Positions 34,011-46,889 of a stretch of 64,000 nt of DNA are shown here, one piece after another (the stretch's first letter is position 1; each line of letters opens with the position of its first letter). Both the position numbers and the translations under genes were made by a program. A model generated the notes under the pieces. The model had not been told where the DNA came from. It did no database searches and was given only the letters and a program-made list of their open reading frames with translations. The stretch spans positions 44,380,913-44,444,912 of the forward strand of contig OY747713.1 of assembly GCA_963556495.2 (NCBI GenBank), read 5' to 3'. Source of the stretch: Valencia hispanica. Taxonomy: Eukaryota > Chordata > Actinopteri > Cyprinodontiformes > Valenciidae.

Positions 34011-34144
34011 AAAAATGCACAATGTAATATGTCGTGTGTGCCTATTTAACAGATAATTTTGTAAACATTACAATGTTGTTTAACATTGTATGTAACTTTT
34101 TATTTCTTGTTTTTGATTTGATTTGATTTGATTTATTTTTTTAA

Positions 34145-34292
34145 AACATGTATTCAACATTTTAATATTACTGTTCTGTTGGCATGGTTGTAACAAAAAA
34201 TTGGCAAGTATTTATTTCTAAAAACATGTTTAACATTTCAATATTACTGTTCTGTTGGCATGGTTGTAAAATAAAAAAATAAATTGGCAAGT
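34145..34292. repeat. Two-copy tandem repeat, ~75 bp
   Basis: Copies at about 34145-34210 and 34222-34292 share the TATTACTGTTCTGTTGGCAT and GGTTGTAA blocks and end in ATTGGCAAGT. Confidence 0.8.
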
Positions 34293-34654
34293 GATTGCTT
34301 TTTGACTTTTTCCTTCATGTAACATTATTTCATAAGTACACAGCAGCAATAACGTTTGTATATAAAAAGATAACTTTTACGTTTTGTTGTTCTTGTGATA
34401 GACATTTTCAGCATATTAGTTAACATTTAATGGTTTGCAAGTGTCTTGTTTTAATGTAACCTAAAAAAATACTTAATCAGATCAAATGTAATACAACTAC
34501 TAAATAATAATTTTTCTTTTTGGTAATTATGTTTTATGAAAGAATATCAAAAAACACAACAAATTGCATATGTATATTTTATCAACGCTGGAACAGTTTG
34601 CATTCAAAAAGAATGCTTATTTAATTTAATAATAAATGTTACAAAAAGTTGGCT

Positions 34655-34690
34655 TTAGCTGGATTCGAACCCCGATCTTGGTGAGCACAT
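34655..34690 (-). repeat. Isolated B-box-like sequence, possible tRNA/SINE remnant
   Basis: The minus strand reads GGTTCGAATCC, a perfect Pol III B box, followed by a GCT-rich tail. No pairing T stem or A box is evident, so it is a remnant or chance. Confidence 0.3.
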
Positions 34691-34899
34691 GCAATAGAAA
34701 AAGGTGAAATAGAAATGCGTTTTTTTCCAACATGAAGAAACCAGAAAATGTATTATCAGACCTATGCTAAGGAAAACATATCTCTGAATGTCAAATTTCA
34801 CCATTTCTTTTCTTCATTTTTTCTTTCTCTTCTTCCCCTTTTCTCCCCTTCTTCCCCACCTTTGTTGGACTATTGTTCCCCAGCTTTACTGTTGGAGAT

Positions 34900-35105
34900 A
34901 TTCTAATAGTTCAGCGCTCACCTCCGCTTACCTGAGAAAAATTACAATAGAGAAAATTAGGTAAATAATAAATCAACTTCTCACAAAGATAGCTAGTGAC
35001 AAAGGTTTCAGGATCAGAAACTGAACCCAGGACAGCCACGTCAACAAATATAGCTTCTGCATATGGGGCGCCTGTTCTACCACTACGCCACACAACGCCC
35101 CATAG
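34900..35105 (-). repeat. tRNA-derived SINE
   Basis: Starting near 35104 the minus strand has GGGGCGTTGTG, the A box TGGCGTAGTGG, then GCGCCCCATATGCAGAAGCT and a B-box-like GGGTTCAGTTTC about 60 nt later. This layout is typical of tRNA-derived fish SINEs with a GCGCCCCAT block. The 3' tail is not clear. Confidence 0.65.
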
Positions 35106-35930
35106 CTGTAATTATTAACAGGCAAACTTGTAAGATATTCCTTACCAGGCCTGCTAGGAGGAGGATAAGCATGACTAAGCATCAGGCGCTGAAGAACTGC
35201 AGTCTATAAATTGGTTTAGGCTTTACCAAAGTAGCAAAGTAGTACCAAATAGTTGTATATATATTTTTTTCCAGTATGCTTTTTTGGTACTCTGTCCTAA
35301 GAAAGGACAGAACAATCATATTATTGCTGTTAACGTTTCACTGTTGAACTTTACAAACGACACCCCATACGCTTTCGCTATATTTTTTATTAATAGAGTC
35401 ACCAATTTTCAAATTACAGCATAACAACTGTTCTTCATTTGCAAAACATATATAGATAAAAAGATTAACACAGGTACAGTGACCATTAAATAATCACAAA
35501 ATATTAAATAAATGTTTTTAATACCTTTCACCTGTGTTCTGCTTTTAAGCAAGATACCTATCTATTCTGCTTTTAATCTACACCAGTGCTTGGTATAAAA
35601 CTATATAACTCTAAAATTATTTGAAACCTGACATGCTGTGTAAGCTGTTAAGCTCAACCAATTAGCTATTTAGTCGAAATCGTGAAATTGAACACACTTT
35701 ATCCACAATCCAAGCACTTATATAAACTGTGGAACCTTTAAGTATTTCAATGCCTTTAATCTATATGGAAGCTAGAAAGTGAGGGGGGAGGGGAGGTGGA
35801 AAGCTCAAGCTTTGAACAGGGTTTTGTTTTGATAATCAGGAGGCAGGCTACTGTACAAAACTGGCTGAAACTGCCAGCAATGGTTTGAGGATTAATGCTG
35901 TCAACGATTTAGTTATATATGTTGGGATCC
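35106..35930. other. AT-rich spacer
   Basis: No supported gene. A short G-rich stretch occurs at about 35780-35800. Nothing else stands out. Confidence 0.4.
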
Positions 35931-35959
35931 ATTTTCCACAAATGAACTGAACAGACTGT

Positions 35960-36222
35960 TGGACGGTGGGAAGCCATTTTCCCTAGTTCCCCAGATGGAC
36001 CGAGCAGACCGCATTTCCCAGCATTCCTATCTGTGACCCCAACACACTCCCATTGGTCCATGGCCACCAATGGTGACATCAAAGATGACATCACAGCCAA
36101 AGGGCTACAAGCATAGACATATATAAACACTAGATGCTGCAAGCGGGATTCAACAGCGTAGCTAAACGGCGGTCATCTTACTTCAGTCAGCTGACGTTCT
36201 TTCATCTATACTAGCAGTTGGA
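35960..36222 (+). promoter_or_regulatory. Promoter-like patch with CCAAT, CRE-like and TATA motifs
   Basis: TTTCCCAGCATTCC (~36013) resembles a ZNF143/Staf core. Inverted CCAAT motifs lie at 36052 and 36067, two TGACATCA CRE-like motifs at about 36074 and 36086, and TATATAAAC at about 36119-36127. A transcript starting near 36150 would meet a GAAGGTGAGT donor near 36222. Part of this patch (36105-36200) has an inverted relative at 45283-45380, so it may belong to a repeat. Confidence 0.35.
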
Positions 36223-36224
36223 AG

Positions 36225-36345
36225 GTGAGTAAAATTACTCTGAACTCGATGAAATATTAACAGATTTACAAGCGGTTTGCCTTATTGCAAATGTTACTAT
36301 ACGTAGGCTTGATACACTATAATTGTACATGTTGAAATTACTGTT
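36225..36345 (+). repeat. Left copy of a ~120-bp direct repeat flanking the DIRS element
   Basis: Shares GCGGTTTGCCTTATT, AATATTAACA and ATAATTGTACATGTTGAAAT blocks with 43855-43972, same orientation, diverged by many substitutions. Confidence 0.75.
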
Positions 36346-36380
36346 TTTGCTTTCAAAAATGACTTAATTGAGAACTGTAG

Positions 36381-36560
36381 TTCTGTTTCGTTCCCTTCTG
36401 ACTGCCAGTGGCAGTAAACAGAGTGGATGTAACTCCTCGCGCTCCACGCAGGTCGAGTTTTAATGTAAACAAAGTCACGCACGTGACACGTAGCGCACCT
36501 GGGCGTGCATCTATAAATTGCACGCCAGCAGCTGCGCTCGGTCTCTTTGATCTTCTCGCT
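36381..36560 (+). repeat. DIRS left inverted terminal repeat
   Basis: Begins TTCTGTTTCGTTCCCTTCTG. Its core is the reverse complement of the right copy with few differences. Outer edges of the two ITRs differ, as in known DIRS elements. Confidence 0.8.
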
Positions 36561-36805
36561 GTTGACCTGCCGTGTTTCGCAGGTTAATTGCTCCGTAAGT
36601 CCGTGATTCGGATCTTATCGGTTTCTGCAGGTCTGGAGGTACGCACACTTTGGTGCGATTTTGGCGTCATCCTGCCCGTGACCAGGTGGTTGGAGTGCTC
36701 TTTGGAGCCCTCTTGGGCTGTGGATTGGCGTGGTTTTTCTGTTTGTTGTTTGTTGCAGGACGCAACCGGCTGACGGGGCTTGCTGGCTGTCGCTGTTTTA
36801 CCCCC

Positions 36806-37305
36806 AGGTCCTGGGCTGGTGTGGTTACACGTGGTCGGCGGTTGTGAGGCCGCTTGGATGTACTGCCATATTCTCTGAAACGCCTTTGGAGACGGCTTAT
36901 GGTGGAGAAATGAACATTCAATGCACGAGCAACAGATCTGGTTGACATTCCTGCTGTCAGCATGCCAATTGCACGCTCCCTCAATGCTTGTGGTATCTGT
37001 GGCATTTTGCTGTGAGACAAAACTGCACATTCCAGGGTGGCCTTTTATTGTGGGCAGTATAAGGTACACCTGTGCACTAATCATGATGTCAGATCAGCAT
37101 CTTGATGTGGCACACCTGTGAGGTGGGATGGATTATCTCAGCAAAGTAGAAGTGCTCACTATCACATATTTAGACTGATTTGTGAACAATGTTTGAGAGA
37201 AATGGTAATATTGTGTATCTGGAATGAATTTTAGATCTATAAGTCCATCTCATGAAAAAAAGTTCAAAAGAAACAAAGGTGTTGCGTTTATATTTTTGTT
37301 GAGTG
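36806..37305 (-). mobile_element. Truncated Tc1-like transposon inside the DIRS leader
   Basis: The right edge is a Tc1 inverted-repeat end (CACTCAACAAAAATATAAAC on the minus strand) next to a TA. The minus frame from about 37005 encodes the transposase N terminus: IPQALRERAIGMLTAGMSTR helix-turn-helix and STISRLQRRFREYGST. It breaks off at TTPAQD, after which DIRS sequence resumes. Only the DNA-binding half remains; the catalytic domain is missing. Confidence 0.8.
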
Positions 37306-37365
37306 TATATATATATAGATATATATATCTATCTATCTATATATATATATATATATATATATATA
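37306..37365. repeat. TA/TATC microsatellite
   Basis: An interrupted (TA)n with a TATC block directly at the TA target of the Tc1 fragment; probably expanded from the target site. Confidence 0.9.
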
Positions 37366-37460
37366 GGACTCTGATTCGCGTTCTTCAGCTTCCATTGAAG
37401 TTCTCGCTCAGATTTCCTCGTGTGGTGTTTGCACTCATTTCCCACACCTGTGGAGCTGGG

Positions 37461-38940
37461 ATGTTGGTGTGCACATCATGTGGGGCTTCTCTCCAGGTGG
37501 AGGACGGCCATGACTTTTGTTCCAAGTGCCTGGGCCTCGGCCACCTTAGGGAGGCTCTAACCCACCCCTGTATGAATTGCAGCATTTTACTGTCTGTGAG
37601 AGAGGGCAGGCTGCGACAGGTGGAGGGCCTCCTGTTTGAGACTGACCTGCCATCCTCGGGTACGCCTTATCCGGGTCCTGGAAGGCGGGGGGATAGGCCT
37701 GCCGGTGAACATGGCAGCCCGAAACGTAAGAATCCACGGCTGCAGCGCCCCTCTCGCCAGGAGGTGGACTCCTTACGGGCAGAGGTGGAGCAGCTTAAAG
37801 CTTTGATGAGGAGAGCCCCAGAGGAGGAGGATTTGGATGACATGATCTCCGTTAGGGCCTCCGATTCGGAGTTTCAGTCCCTCGGGGAGGGGGATCCTCC
37901 TCCGGATCTTCATGGAGGACGGGAGGTGGAGCCCCCGACTCTGGAGTGTATTGATGGTTCTGGAACATCCTTCCGCAGTTCTGCAAACTCGGACCCTGGG
38001 GAGGATCCTTGCCAGTTGTGGGCGGTTATCCGAGCGGCACTGGCCAGAATTGGGCTAGATGATGTGCCGGCGGCCCGTCTTGCGGAGAATCCCTTCTTCC
38101 GCCGGGCTCCGGCAGTGCCCCCGTTTGAGGTCCCACCATCACCTACCTTCTTGGAGGAGCTGCAGCAGTGCTGGCGAGACCCAAGGCTTCTCTCCCACCA
38201 GGGTAGGGATGCAAGGACCCTGGCATCAATGCGTGGGGCAGAAATCCACGGTCTGGACCACATGCCCCCTGTGGACCATTGCACCGCTGCTCTGGTGCTC
38301 TCCCCTGATAAAGCGCTTAGGGACAGGGTCCGCTGTCCAAGCGCGCAGTGCCGGGTGACCGACAGCTTCCTGTGCCGGGCCTATGATATTGGGGCAAGGA
38401 TGGCACGCATGGGTAATTCTCTGTCTGTGCTGTTGCTGGCCCAATCCCAGATGCTGCACTCGGGCGCGGCAGGGGCAGTACTGGGGGATACCAATGATGC
38501 AGCCCTTCAAGCTTTTGGACTGATGTCCAGGGAGCTTGGTCGTCTGTTGGCCACCCTGGTTGGGGCTTGACGTCAGGTCTGGTTGGCACAGGTCCCGATC
38601 TCGGACGACTGTCGGCAGGGCCTACGTGGGCTGCCTGTGGTGCCAGGCCAGTTTTTCGGGCTGGCAGCTGAAAGGGCGCTGGAGCATCGTCAGTAGTCCA
38701 GGCAGGCCTCAGAGGCATGGGGTGAACGTGGTGGGACCCCCTGTTCCACAGCCCAGGGCACAAGGTGCACGGGACCCGCGGCGTCGATTTCGTGCGGCCG
38801 CCTCCCCGCAGTTTCCTCAGCGGGCCAGGGCCGCGGCGAGGATTTGGCGACGGCCTGGAGCAGGACAGGCGCCACCCCGGGGAGCCGTGGGGCGGGAACA
38901 GGGTCACCGCCCCCCAGAGCCCCGAACAGGCGGCAGGACA
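37461..38940 (+). pseudogene. DIRS gag-like protein, with internal stops
   Basis: The likely start is the Met at 37461 (MLVCTSCGASLQVEDGHDFC), giving an N-terminal Cys cluster (CTSC...CSKCLGLGH...CMNC). A Leu/Glu-rich segment that may coil follows near residue 100, then a conserved helical core ending GRLLATLVGA. A TGA at 38568-38570 stops the frame although homologous-looking sequence (RQVWLAQVPISDDCRQGL) continues. Further stops follow, and an Arg-rich tail appears in another frame at 38700-39000, suggesting a frameshift. The protein should form the element's particles. Confidence 0.7.
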
Positions 38941-39008
38941 CACCCTGAGAGCTGTGGGCTGACGGCGGGCAGGTTTTCACCTCGGCACCTGGCCTGCTGG
39001 GAGGCCCA

Positions 39009-40643
39009 ATGCGGAGACGCATGGGTTGTACGAACCATGTCCCAGGGTTACAGGTTGCAGTTCCGCAGTCGGCCCCCACCCCCATCGGGGGTCCAGGTGA
39101 CTTCAGTCACCGATCCTGCACGAGCCACCGCCTTGATGCAGGAAATACTCTCCTGGACAAAAGAGCCAAAAGAGCCATGCTGCCGCATTTGCAGGCGGAA
39201 GGCTTTTATTCGACTTATTTCCTGATTCCAAAGAAGGATGGGTCCATGCGGCTGGTGTTGGACCTCCGTGGCCTGAATCGATTCCTGAAGGTTCTGCCAT
39301 TCCGCATGCTTTGGACTTGCGATGTCCTTCAGGTAGTTTGTCCAGGAGAATGGTTCACATCCATAGATTTGAAAGATGCGTACTTCCATGTCCCGATTCA
39401 TCTGGGGCACAGAAAGTACCTGAGGTTTTCATTTCGGGGCAAGGCTTACCAGTTCCTGGTCCTGCCTTTCGGCCTATCCCTCGCCCCTCGGGTGTTCACG
39501 AGGTGCGTGAAGGCGGCCCTAAGCCCCCTGTGCTGGTCGGGGTTGAAGGTCCTACCATATCTCGACGACTGGCTCATCGCAGCACCCTCGTGTCGGGAAG
39601 CAGGGCTGTCAACCGGCAGAGTCCTGGCCCAGGTCAAGGCACTAGGCATGACAGTGAACGTCCAGAAGAGTTCACTGATTCCGGCTCAGCAGGCAGATTG
39701 TATTGGCATAGCCCTGGACTACGTAACCATGCGGGCTCGGCTGACCGCGGAGAGGGTGGACAGGATTCAGTCCCTGCTCCAGGCCTTCCATCTAGGGGCG
39801 GTGCCCCCAGTCCAGGAGTGGCTGAGACTGTTGGGGATGCTGGTGTTGGCTTCAGCATTGGTGCCTCTCGGATTGCTCCACCTACGGCCCCTGCAGAGGT
39901 GGTTCAATGGCCTCCGCCTGGACCCCCGGCGACACAGGCGGGTCAGCGTGGGGGTCACGCCCAAGTGCATGGCCCTCCTACGTCGTTGGAGAGACGGCAC
40001 TTACCTGCAGCTTGGTGTCCCTCTCGGCGTGCTCCCCCACAGACTGGAAGTGCTGACGACAGATGCGTCACCCCGGGAATGGGGGGCGCTATGGCAGTGC
40101 AGGTCTGTCCAAGGGCTGTGGGGACCTCGTCAGGGTCGGCTTCATATCAATGTCCTGGAGTAAAGGACCGTTTACTTGGCGCTGAGGCACTTCTTGCCCT
40201 TTCTAGAGGGCAAGCACGTGCTCGTCCGGTCGGACAGCACCTCGACTCTCTTCCACATCAACCACCAGGGGGGAACCAAATCATTGCAGTCTCTGAGGGA
40301 AGCTCAGAGGTTGTTGACCTGGGCTTACCCTCGTTTGGCCTCCATCAGGGCGATGCACCTGCCGGGGTGGAGGAACTCGGTGGTGGACTGCCTGTCCCGC
40401 CGGACACTTCCCCCGGGGAAATGGAGGCTGCACCCTCAGGTTGTTCAGAGGGTTTGGAATCGGTTCGGCAAGGCCCAGGTGGATCTGTTTGCCTCAAGGA
40501 GCAATACGCATTGCCCCTTGTGGTTCTCCCTGGCAGAGGCCGACGCTCCATTGGGGATGGATGCCCTGGCCGGTGCCTGGCCGGCCGTTCAACTGTATGA
40601 TTTCCCGCCTTTTCCCTCATTCTGCCAACCTTCCATCAGGTGA
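39009..40643 (+). pseudogene. DIRS reverse transcriptase-RNase H with methyltransferase-like tail, one internal stop
   Basis: RT motifs in order: FLIPKKDGSMRLVLDLRGLN, FTSIDLKDAYFHVPI, LPFGLSLAPRVF, and the catalytic PYLDDWLIAA (~39556). RNase H residues follow: TTDASPREWGA, NVLE, VRSDSTSTLFHINHQGG. The tail AQVDLFASRSNTHCPLWFSL is the region called methyltransferase-like in DIRS elements. A TAA at 40161-40163 splits the frame within RNase H, with the same frame continuing. The frame is in phase with gag. Confidence 0.85.
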
Positions 40644-41806
40644 GGGACTCGACACACAGGGTCCTTCTGGTGACTCCGGAATGGCCCATGCGGGTCTGGT
40701 TTCCCCTGGAAGATTTGGCATCCTTCTCCGGGCCATCTTCTGCTCACCGTGTGGCCGTTGAAGGGGGCAGGCGGCACCCTATCGGCTTAGAGCCCTCCAT
40801 TCGGCAACTGCTAGATAGGGCCAGGGCTCTGTCGACGAGGTACACCTATGCTCATTGTTGGCGGCGATTCTCAGCGTGGTGCGCCGGCAGGCACGTAGAC
40901 CCTAGTTCTTGTTCCCTGCTTGAGATTCTGAGGTATCTCCGGTGTCTGTTTGACACTGGCCGAGCCGCTTCGACCCTTAAAGTGCACCTCGCGGCTATAT
41001 CGGCCAATCATCTATTCATTGATGGCAGGCGAGTCGGGGCACACTACTGGGTAACGCAGTGTCTACGCGGTGTCAGGAGACTGCGTCCTCCCTTGCGCAG
41101 GCCGGCGCCAGCATGGGACCTTCCCCTGGTCCTGCAGGCCCTGGGCGGGCCGCCCTTCGAGCCGATGGCTGCGGCACCACTGAAGGTTGTGTCGTTAAAG
41201 ACGGCCTTTCTGTTGGCGGTGACAATGGCTAAGCGTGTCAGTGAGCTTCACGCACTGGCCATCAGTCCAGCCTGCCTACGGTGGAAGGCAGATGGTTCTG
41301 GGGCGACGCTGTGGCACAACATCGCCTTTCTCCCCAAGGTTTTGCCCCCAGGCTATGTGAATGCGGCAATCGAGCTGGGGGCGTATTGCCCTCCCTCGTT
41401 CCAGTCCGAGGAACAGAGGCAGGCGAATTTGCTGTGCCCGGTCCGGGCACTGCAGCTTTACATTGTGGCTACAAAATCGGTTCGGCGTTCGGACCAGCTG
41501 TTTGTCTGTCATGGTGAAGTGAACAGGGGTCGAGCCCTTTCAAAGCAGAGACTGTCGCATTGGGTCGTTGAGGCCATTGCGATGTCATATGCATCGGTGG
41601 GTGCAGTGGCTCCTCCTGGGGTTGTGTGCCATTCTACCAGGAGTGTGACTACATCCTGGGCGGCAATGAGGGGGGTCCCACTGGCGGACATCTGTGCGGC
41701 GGCGTCCTGGGCCACTCCATGCAAGTTTGCACGCTTCTACCGCCTCAATGTTGGGCATGGGTCCACACTCGCTTCGGCGGTGCTGCCTCTGGCGGCTACC
41801 CCCTGA
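40640..41806 (+). CDS. DIRS tyrosine recombinase
   Basis: The open frame starts in the -1 phase relative to RT and overlaps its stop codon (40641-40643). The overlap point is GTG, and the first ATG in frame is near 40687 (MRVWFPLED), so the start is uncertain. A SAM-like N-terminal domain lies around RYTYAHCWRRFSAWC. The catalytic pocket is present: AKRVSELHAL (Arg), HSTRSVTTSWA (His and Arg) and FARFYRLNV (Tyr). The enzyme integrates the circular cDNA without a target duplication. This is the only DIRS frame without a stop. Confidence 0.85.
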   Translation: MRDSTHRVLLVTPEWPMRVWFPLEDLASFSGPSSAHRVAVEGGRRHPIGLEPSIRQLLDRARALSTRYTYAHCWRRFSAWCAGRHVDPSSCSLLEILRYLRCLFDTGRAASTLKVHLAAISANHLFIDGRRVGAHYWVTQCLRGVRRLRPPLRRPAPAWDLPLVLQALGGPPFEPMAAAPLKVVSLKTAFLLAVTMAKRVSELHALAISPACLRWKADGSGATLWHNIAFLPKVLPPGYVNAAIELGAYCPPSFQSEEQRQANLLCPVRALQLYIVATKSVRRSDQLFVCHGEVNRGRALSKQRLSHWVVEAIAMSYASVGAVAPPGVVCHSTRSVTTSWAAMRGVPLADICAAASWATPCKFARFYRLNVGHGSTLASAVLPLAATP

Positions 41807-41920
41807 GTGGTGGGTGAGTATTCCGTTCCTCGTGACACTGCTGACATAAGTCATCCACTCTGTTTACTGCCACTGGCAGTCAGAAGGGAACGAAACAGAA
41901 AGGAAGTTACGCTGTAACTA

Positions 41921-43553
<1,633 letters not shown>

Positions 43554-43614
43554 TATGGTTCTGTGAGTTCCCGGATGACTGCCAGTCACGGGAGTCACTC
43601 GGAACTTCTCAGAC

Positions 43615-43825
43615 GAGAAGATCCCGGGAGACCGAGCGCAGCTGCTGGAATGCAATTTATAGACGCACGCCCAGGCGCGCTACGTGTCACGTGCGTGACT
43701 TTGTTTACATTAAAACTCGACCGGCGCGGAGCGCGAGGAGTTACATCCACTCTGTTTACTGCCAATGGCAGTCAACCGGGAACTCACAGAACCATAGTTA
43801 CAGCGTAACTTCCGTTCTGTTCCGT
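43615..43825 (-). repeat. DIRS right inverted terminal repeat
   Basis: Reverse complement of the left ITR core. It extends past the left ITR match with GTTACAGCGTAACTTCC, which is also complementary to the internal complementary region, the right-end extension known for DIRS elements. Confidence 0.75.
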
Positions 43826-45282
43826 CTATTTGTGTGTTATGAAGGCTGATCAGGTTGAATAAAAATACTCTTAACTCGATTAAATATTAACATAGGCCTA
43901 TATACAAGCGGTTTGCCTTATTAAAAACCTTATTATACATAGACTTAAACAGGATAATTGTACATGTTGAAATGAATGTCATTCTATTTATGAGCCTATG
44001 CACAATAGATTTGATGTGTGATAACAGGGATTTTCTTGTGAGTCAGTGAGGTTAAAGATTTTTATATTAACAGTAAAATGGCTATAATTTTGAATTGACA
44101 TACAATTTGAATGGACTTTTCCTTAATCACAATGAAAAATGTATTTCATTACAATATGATAACCTCAATACTTGATTAACCAAATAGTTCTTAATGAAAA
44201 GTTTTGGAATAGTTTGATGTTAAAGAATGTACAACGTTAAACAAAATAGTTGTTAATGAAAAGTTCTGGAATAGTTTGATGTTATTGTTAAAATGTTTTT
44301 TTTGATCATGTTGTATTTAAAATATTTGCAGTGTTATTCAGTGTTATTGTGGCGCTACCCCATAAATTCTACATGGTCAGGAGGAGCAGTTGAGTAAGGT
44401 TACAAAAAAGTTGGGTAGCCTAACTTCAATTTTCTGTTTTTAAAAACAAAAAACAAATTTCCCTTCTCTGTAGCCTGTACCATGTCGTTAAAGAGAGGGC
44501 TTTTGACTAAAACATGCTTTTGCTAAAGTTTTTTTGCATAACAAGCTGTCTGTGTTTTGACTTATGTTTCTGCTTGCTTTGAACAGGTTCCTGCCATGGC
44601 TGGAGGAGATACATGTCCCTCAGAGTAACTGTTGCAAAAAAATCTTTATTTTTTCATTATTCAATATCTCTGTTAATTGTTTTTATTTCATTAAAATCTT
44701 CTGAAACAACTGCTGTTCCATCTCTGCTGCTTCTGCTTTCTGTTCTTCTCCACACAGCGACTGTTCCATCCTCGCCACTTCCTCCTCCTATATGTTTTTT
44801 TATCTGTATGATTATGAATCTTGTTGAACTGGACACCTGAATATCTCCTTCACAAGATCATTTAAGTATCTATCTAGTTTTGTTTTTGATTATTTATAAA
44901 CTTTTTTTTAGAACATGCCCAAATCAATCAATAATTTCATGACAGAATCAAAAGAATGTTTATAAATAAGAAAACAAATGTCAAGATCATGGTTTAAATT
45001 GTGCATTGAGTATGCAGGAACATAGACTACAGCTCCAAGCATACCAGTTTTAAAACAATCATATATTATTATTAGGTCTATGAGAAACTGACAGGATAAT
45101 GGAAGATGGCATGACAGTGGAGTGAAATAACAGGAGTTTCCCGGCCAAAACCGATATATTTCACAGCCACGTGTCAGCTGTTTATAACAAATCAAACCTT
45201 TTGAAAATCGGTTGAAAATGGAGCAAGTTAGAGTAATTTAAATAGTACATGCAGCATTGACAGCAATGTTACAAAAGGGGGC
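43826..45282. other. AT-rich flank of DIRS with small repeats
   Basis: Contains the right copy of the 120-bp direct repeat (43855-43972). A 34-bp block (AATGAAAAGTT, GGAATAGTTTGATGTTA) occurs twice at about 44186 and 44251. No supported gene. Confidence 0.5.
43855..43972 (+). repeat. Right copy of the direct repeat flanking DIRS
   Basis: Partner of 36225-36345. It starts about 30 bp after the DIRS right end. Confidence 0.75.
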
Positions 45283-45380
45283 CACTGACTAAAGTAAGAT
45301 GGCCGCCGTATTGCTACGTCAGAGTCCATTGCCGAAAAGCACGGGTAAGCCATCTAGTGTTTATATATTTCTATGGCTAC
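45283..45380 (-). repeat. Inverted relative of 36105-36200
   Basis: The reverse complement carries ATATATAAACACTAGATG and, ~45 bp on, GTAGC, ACGGCGG and ATCTTACTT.AGTCAG, in the same order as at 36115-36195. The pair lies in opposite orientation about 9 kb apart, around the DIRS element. Confidence 0.7.
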
Positions 45381-46408
45381 AAGAAGGTGGCAGCGGCCAT
45401 TTCAAATTGTTCTCAGCAGAAACTTCTGCTATAGAGAAAACGTCTCACCGGTGAAGATTCCCTTTTGTTCTGACCCCCTGGACTGGGGAGAACTCTCATT
45501 TCAAAGCTTCAAAGTGCCCACTGCTGTCTGAAATCCAGCTTGGATTATTTCTTTACGACGTCGACCTGCAAGCAGTCTGGCCTGCAGTTGGGACACACAG
45601 TCCTGAAATCCTGTGCCAGGTTCTATGTGTCCCTTTTTGCTCAACTACTGTTTCTCTCTTTTTTTTTTGGGACTGGACCTCCCTCAACACAAAGTAGGAC
45701 TGAACCAGGTCATTTATGCTAAACTTGTGTCTGGGCAGATAAATAGGGAAAATAGAGTTCTTAACGAGTTACATCTCGTTCATTGTTGGTTTAAAGTGTT
45801 TTTAAGTGCTGAACCTGTTTGCTCATTTAGTGTCACTGCATGCATAAGTTTGCTAGCTGTATTATTTGCTGTGTTGCTGAGCGGATCCCACTTTCTCTCT
45901 CTCTCTCTCGCTCTCTGATTAGCTTGTCTGCTAGCTGAAAAGGTAACTCCATTGTTCTTTGTCTGTTAGTTAAAGCTGTGGCCTTCCACGTGGACAGTAC
46001 ACACCATGTGCTCTGCCCCATTTTAGCCAAAGATAGTTTTATGGCCCTTTGTCTCCATATACTCCATGTGCTGTCCTCCATCTTGGGCCAGAGCTAAGTT
46101 TATGACCCTTTGTCCCACAGGCTATCTCTTACTTGAGCCCCCTAGAGTTTGGGCCACCTCCCTTTCTGAACAAAACCTCACCTCCCCTCCCATGCGACAG
46201 TGGAGCTGTTTGTTTGTCCCTGATCCTCTTAATTGTGTTGATTAATTTTCACATTTTATTGGTTTTCTAAGATCTGTAGTAGTTAGTTGCATGCTTTAGA
46301 ATAGATGGGAATTATTGATGAAATGTTTTGGCTGTAAGGTTGATCTATTTTCTTAATAAATTCCCCTTAGCTTAAAGAAAGTGTTTTCTGTGATTACTTG
46401 TTGTACGT
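45381..46408. repeat. Unclassified repeat-like sequence with internal duplication
   Basis: A (CT)n tract lies at 45892-45918. A ~60-bp block is tandemly repeated at about 46003-46060 and 46065-46120 (CCATGTGCT, CTCC or CCCCAT, GTTTATGACCCTTTGTC or similar). AATAAA occurs near 46360. It resembles LTR or 3'-UTR DNA but I cannot assign a family. Confidence 0.4.
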
Positions 46409-46886
46409 TGTTAGGATCCTGGGTTCTGCTGGTGTTTTGCTGTGTGTGTGTGTGTGCTCTCCTACCTTCTCTGCAGGGGCGTGGCTGATTGGTGACAGGT
46501 GCAGCTCATTTAGGCTCATCATCTCCAGCTTCAAAAGAGGGACGGAGGTTGCAAGCTGATGCCAGATTGTTCTCGCTTCTAGCGTGGTAAACACGGGCAA
46601 CCTTCGTTTCAGAAGTTACTCCTTCGAATACCTCTGTGTACTTACTCTTCCTGGTTTCCTCACAGATCCTGATCCAGACTCCTTTGTCCTCCGAAGTTGG
46701 TTTCCCCCTCTGATCTCCGTTCCATCGGAGATATTTCCTGGAAACAACTTACAGACTACTCTGGATTCCCTCCTGGTCAGAGACTTTCACATTTACTATT
46801 TGCAAAATAAATATATTTTATCATATCCAAAATAACTGTCTGGTGTTCTGTTTTTGCTGCTGCCTTTTGAGTCATAAAACTCTGCA
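46409..46886 (+). repeat. Gypsy 5' LTR
   Basis: Starts TGTTAGGATCC and ends CTCTGCA just before the gag Met at 46890. The last ~115 bp match 57608-57721. Almost no room is left for a tRNA primer site between LTR and gag, which could suit self-priming as known in the Tf1/sushi group. Confidence 0.65.
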
Positions 46887-46889
46887 AAC

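Larger units (their letters stand above)
33650..34650. other. Unique AT-rich region right of the array
   Basis: It begins with a promoter-like patch (33700-34010, listed separately). The remainder holds a short GATTT pentamer run (~34110-34133) and a ~75-bp tandem duplication (34145-34292). No coding frame is supported. Confidence 0.5.

Noticed and set aside
34655..34690. A tRNA gene at the B-box-like sequence
   Set aside because: No acceptor stem, A box or T-stem pairing could be found around it.
36667..36805. Continuation of the Tc1 transposase frame to 36667
   Set aside because: After TTPAQD the frame reads into DIRS leader sequence and no longer resembles a transposase.
38059..39225. 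Overlapping open frames in GC-rich DIRS gag/RT region
   Set aside because: High GC content opens several frames; only the frames with gag, RT and recombinase motifs are supported. The Arg-rich frame near 38700-39000 is mentioned only as a possible frameshifted gag tail.
44613..44840. Small hydrophobic frame on the plus strand
   Set aside because: T-rich sequence gives Leu/Ser/Phe-rich translation by composition; no signal of a real gene.
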